The notes under the pieces are model-generated. The model saw only the letters and a list, made by a program, of their open reading frames with translations. It did not search any database and was not told where the DNA came from. A stretch of DNA of 32,883 bases from Clostridia bacterium (lineage in GTDB: Bacteria > Bacillota > Clostridia > Oscillospirales > Acutalibacteraceae), in NCBI GenBank assembly GCA_900755895.1, contig CAAEIG010000044.1, positions 1 through 32,883 on the forward strand, written 5' to 3'. Shown one piece after another: positions 31,416 to 32,883 of the stretch. The number at the start of each line of letters is the position of its first letter. The stretch's first letter is position 1. A program made the position numbers and the translations under genes.

Positions 31416-32024
31416 TCAAGCGCCCTCCTCAAAAATCAGAGAATACAGGAGCTCATAGATATGGTCCAGGGTTCGGTCAAGTGCGTCCGCATGGAGAGCG
31501 TCACGGTTGACCTTTGCCAGCGCCATGATCTTAATGAGGTTGGCCACCACATGGAAGTCCAAATCTGGCCGCACTCCCTCCATGTGGTCAAACAGGCCGC
31601 GCATGACCTCGGCCTCACGCTGGTCATAGAGACTATCATCTGGACTGATGCACTCCGGTGAGGAAGCCTGCCTTAATTTTTCCATGTCCTCTGCGGTCAG
31701 GTACTGGTAGATGCTGTTTCGGCTAAATACGATGAGTTTCAGATACTCTTTGCCTTCCGCAACTGTCATCTTCTCCCGACCGTTCAGGATTTGCTCAAAA
31801 TGCCGCTTGACACGGTCCCGCTGATATTCCATGATGTCGGTGACAAACTCCTCCTTGGAGGAGAAAAAGTTGTAGAATGTACTCTTACCCAGGCCGGCGG
31901 CTTGGGTGATCTTCTCCACAGAGGCATGGGTCATGCCGTGCTGTTTGATCAGTTCAAAGCCTGCGTCCAACATCTTGATCCGCAGTTCCTCCCGCTGGGT
32001 GGTAGAAAAAATCCTCGGTGACAT
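31416..32024 (-). CDS. TetR family regulator upstream of ABC pair 3
   Basis: 202 residues from ATG 32024 (MSPRIFSTTQREELRIKMLD), which has GGAG seven bases upstream; the ATG at 32030 is too close to that site. Helix-turn-helix ASVEKITQAAGLGKSTFYNFF and following SKEEFVTDIM. It reads toward the ABC pair, so the pair may be co-transcribed with it. A consensus promoter flanked by two copies of a TTGCGACTA-N12 inverted repeat lies upstream, a clear autoregulation layout. Ligand unknown. Confidence 0.9.
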   Translation of the reverse strand: MSPRIFSTTQREELRIKMLDAGFELIKQHGMTHASVEKITQAAGLGKSTFYNFFSSKEEFVTDIMEYQRDRVKRHFEQILNGREKMTVAEGKEYLKLIVFSRNSIYQYLTAEDMEKLRQASSPECISPDDSLYDQREAEVMRGLFDHMEGVRPDLDFHVVANLIKIMALAKVNRDALHADALDRTLDHIYELLYSLIFEEGA

Positions 32025-32037
32025 AGGCATTCTCCTT

Positions 32038-32067
32038 TTGCGACTATTATTTTAATTTTAGTCGCAA
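32038..32067. promoter_or_regulatory. TetR gene 3 operator, site 1
   Basis: TTGCGACTA (32038-32046) and TAGTCGCAA (32059-32067), a perfect 9-base inverted repeat with a 12-base AT-rich spacer, just downstream of the -10 element. Confidence 0.7.
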
Positions 32068-32071
32068 TAGT

Positions 32072-32100
32072 ATAATAGCACACTGCTATACGTCTGTCAA
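32072..32100 (-). promoter_or_regulatory. Promoter of TetR gene 3
   Basis: On the minus strand: -35 TTGACA (32095-32100), 17-base spacer, -10 TATTAT (32072-32077). Close to consensus and placed between the two operator copies. Confidence 0.8.
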
Positions 32101-32105
32101 TCGCT

Positions 32106-32135
32106 TTGCGACTATAATAATAATTTTATTCGCTT
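32106..32135. promoter_or_regulatory. TetR gene 3 operator, site 2 (imperfect)
   Basis: TTGCGACTA (32106-32114), 12-base spacer, TATTCGCTT (32127-32135): same 9-12-9 layout as site 1 with three mismatches in the second arm. It lies just upstream of the -35 element. Confidence 0.55.
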
Positions 32136-32178
32136 ATGGTAATCGTATCAGTTTGGCAAGTCCACTCCGCAGCGATTT

Positions 32179-32309
32179 TTAGTAGCCGCTCCCAGTCACA
32201 GTTTTATAAAGATTGGATGCAGAGGATCGTCCTCCAGTTCTTTTCTGCGTTGCCATATCATATCCTCACGTCGGTTGACCTTTTCATAAAGCTGTTCTTT
32301 CGCTAAAAA
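32179..32309 (-). pseudogene. Remnant of a fifth winged-helix gene
   Basis: The minus strand reads FLAKEQLYEKVNRREDMIWQ, then RRKELEDDPLHPIFIK, then after a one-base shift TVTGSGY and a stop. This aligns with the C-terminal half of the winged-helix copies (SKAQLYAAAW..., SVENIIWRLRQKLEEDP, YIKTVIRGGYKI). There is a stop codon just before it and no start, and about nine residues are missing near the recognition helix. It is more divergent than the other copies, so it is an older duplicate directly behind copy 4. Confidence 0.7.
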
Positions 32310-32323
32310 TTATGAGAACTGTT

Positions 32324-32774
32324 CTAATCGGAACGAAGATTAACCACCTTATTCATTGGATTGTTCATCTTGTATCCTGCTCTGAGCACTGTCTTAATAT
32401 AGTCTGGATGTTTCGGATCAGGTTCCAGTTTCCGTTTCAGCCGCCAGATGGTATTCTCCACGGAGTTTGTCCCGCTTAGATATTCCTCCCCCCCAGCCGG
32501 CCTCATAGAGCTGCGCTTTGGAGAACATCTGCCCTGGTGAACTGGCCATGCAGTAGAGCATGGCATACTCTCCATGATTGAGTTCCACTTCCCTGCCGGC
32601 CATGAGCACCCGGCGTTGCTCGTGATGGATCTCCAGATCCCCGATGCGCAGCATGGAGGCGGACAGATTGGATACATCGACCACCTCTGCCCTTTTACCC
32701 TTCAGCGCGTCCATGACGGCCTGGAACACGCTGCCGTCAGGATCGGCGGCCCGGATGACGATAATCTCTTCCAT
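32324..32774 (-). pseudogene. Receiver-less winged-helix regulator, copy 4, frameshifted
   Basis: From ATG 32774 (MEEIIVIRAADPDGSVFQAV) the frame runs through the N-terminal piece and half of the DNA-binding domain (SKAQLYEAGWG), then shifts at a run of seven G (32488-32494 as C on the plus strand). The second frame continues EEYLSGTNSVENTIWRLKRK, YIKTVLRAGYKM to a TAG at 32324. The other copies have one G fewer at this site (TGGGGGGAG), so a single inserted G explains the break; corrected length about 149 residues. Real mutation, switchable tract or sequencing error cannot be told apart here. Confidence 0.85.
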
Positions 32775-32795
32775 CGGATGCTTATCCCCCTTTAC

Positions 32796-32833
32796 GCAAA
32801 AAGAGAGAGCCGCAAGCACGGCCCTCCCTTTGC
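32796..32833 (-). promoter_or_regulatory. Hairpin between DtxR-type and winged-helix genes, copy 3
   Basis: GCAAAAAGAGAGAGCCG and CGGCCCTCCCTTTGC form a similar but imperfect stem around CAAGCA, in the same position as the hairpins at 11223 and 19373: just after a DtxR-type stop and before a winged-helix gene. Confidence 0.5.
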
Positions 32834-32838
32834 TTTAC

Positions 32839-32883
32839 TTATTGCTTTTGTTCTGCAACCGCCTTTAGTCGTCGGAAGCTCTC
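32839..32883 (-). CDS. DtxR/MntR-family regulator, copy 3, C-terminal end only
   Basis: The last 14 codons before TAA (32839-32841) read ESFRRLKAVAEQKQ, matching the end of copies 1 and 2 (ESFRRLKAVAEAES, ESFQRLKATAESKP). The rest lies beyond the window, so a further cassette probably continues to the right. Confidence 0.8.
   Translation of the reverse strand, partial: ESFRRLKAVAEQKQ

Noticed and set aside
10783..32883. Siderophore biosynthesis (NRPS, NIS synthetase) genes within the uptake region
   Set aside because: Every large reading frame is accounted for by transporters or regulators; no adenylation, condensation or IucA/IucC-like motifs are visible.
1..32883. CRISPR arrays, tRNA or rRNA genes, insertion sequences
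   Set aside because: No regularly spaced repeats, no cloverleaf or rRNA segments and no transposase motifs were seen; the long repeats are duplicated regulator modules.

Overview
The window looks like a chromosomal stretch of an anaerobic, low-redox Firmicute of the Clostridia/Oscillospiraceae type. The grounds are AGGAGG-type ribosome binding sites, consensus sigma-A promoters, ECF transporters with Trep_Strep/MptD-type S components, an AbrB-like protein, VanRS/OmpR-type two-component genes and a GC content that looks like the mid-50s %. The block from about 1.2 to 5.8 kb, carrying the MFS/TetR pair and the sigma-factor operon, is visibly more AT-rich and may have another origin. This placement comes from gene content by eye, not from a search.

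Left third (1-10.7 kb): a mixed export, resistance and signalling region. On the minus strand lie an ABC-2 permease (cut by the window edge) with its ATPase; an MFS exporter with its TetR repressor and two matching operators; a four-gene operon of ECF sigma factor, small membrane protein, zinc-ribbon membrane protein and tiny membrane protein; and a lipoprotein / alpha-beta hydrolase / chloramphenicol acetyltransferase group whose last gene has a leader peptide and alternative RNA pairings over its ribosome binding site. One plus-strand gene encodes a double AbrB-like protein. An OmpR-type response regulator and its histidine kinase follow.

Right two thirds (10.7-32.9 kb): a superlocus built from repeated modules. 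(i) Two ECF importer modules: S component, EcfT and a fused double ATPase (13.9-11.6 kb region and 27.1-24.4 kb region). (ii) Three pairs of half-ABC transporters with the exporter fold (15.3-18.8, 19.8-23.3, 27.8-31.4 kb), each pair resembling YbtPQ/IrtAB siderophore importers. (iii) A small DtxR/MntR-type metal regulator followed by a conserved hairpin and a receiver-less OmpR-type winged-helix protein, found twice complete and once running off the right edge; a further winged-helix copy follows the third ABC pair and a degenerate one lies near 32.2 kb. (iv) A different local regulator per cassette: TetR, AraC, TetR. Four 16-bp dyads of the form GTTAGC-N4-nCTAAC stand in front of four of the transport transcription units and are the best candidates for the metal-regulator box.

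Taken together, the right part is best read as several metal-chelate (siderophore or metallophore) uptake cassettes kept side by side, sharing metal control while each has its own inducer-type regulator. No siderophore biosynthesis genes are present, so if the substrate is a siderophore the cell probably takes up compounds made by others. Two genes, the second ECF ATPase and the fourth winged-helix gene, are broken by single-base changes in G runs.
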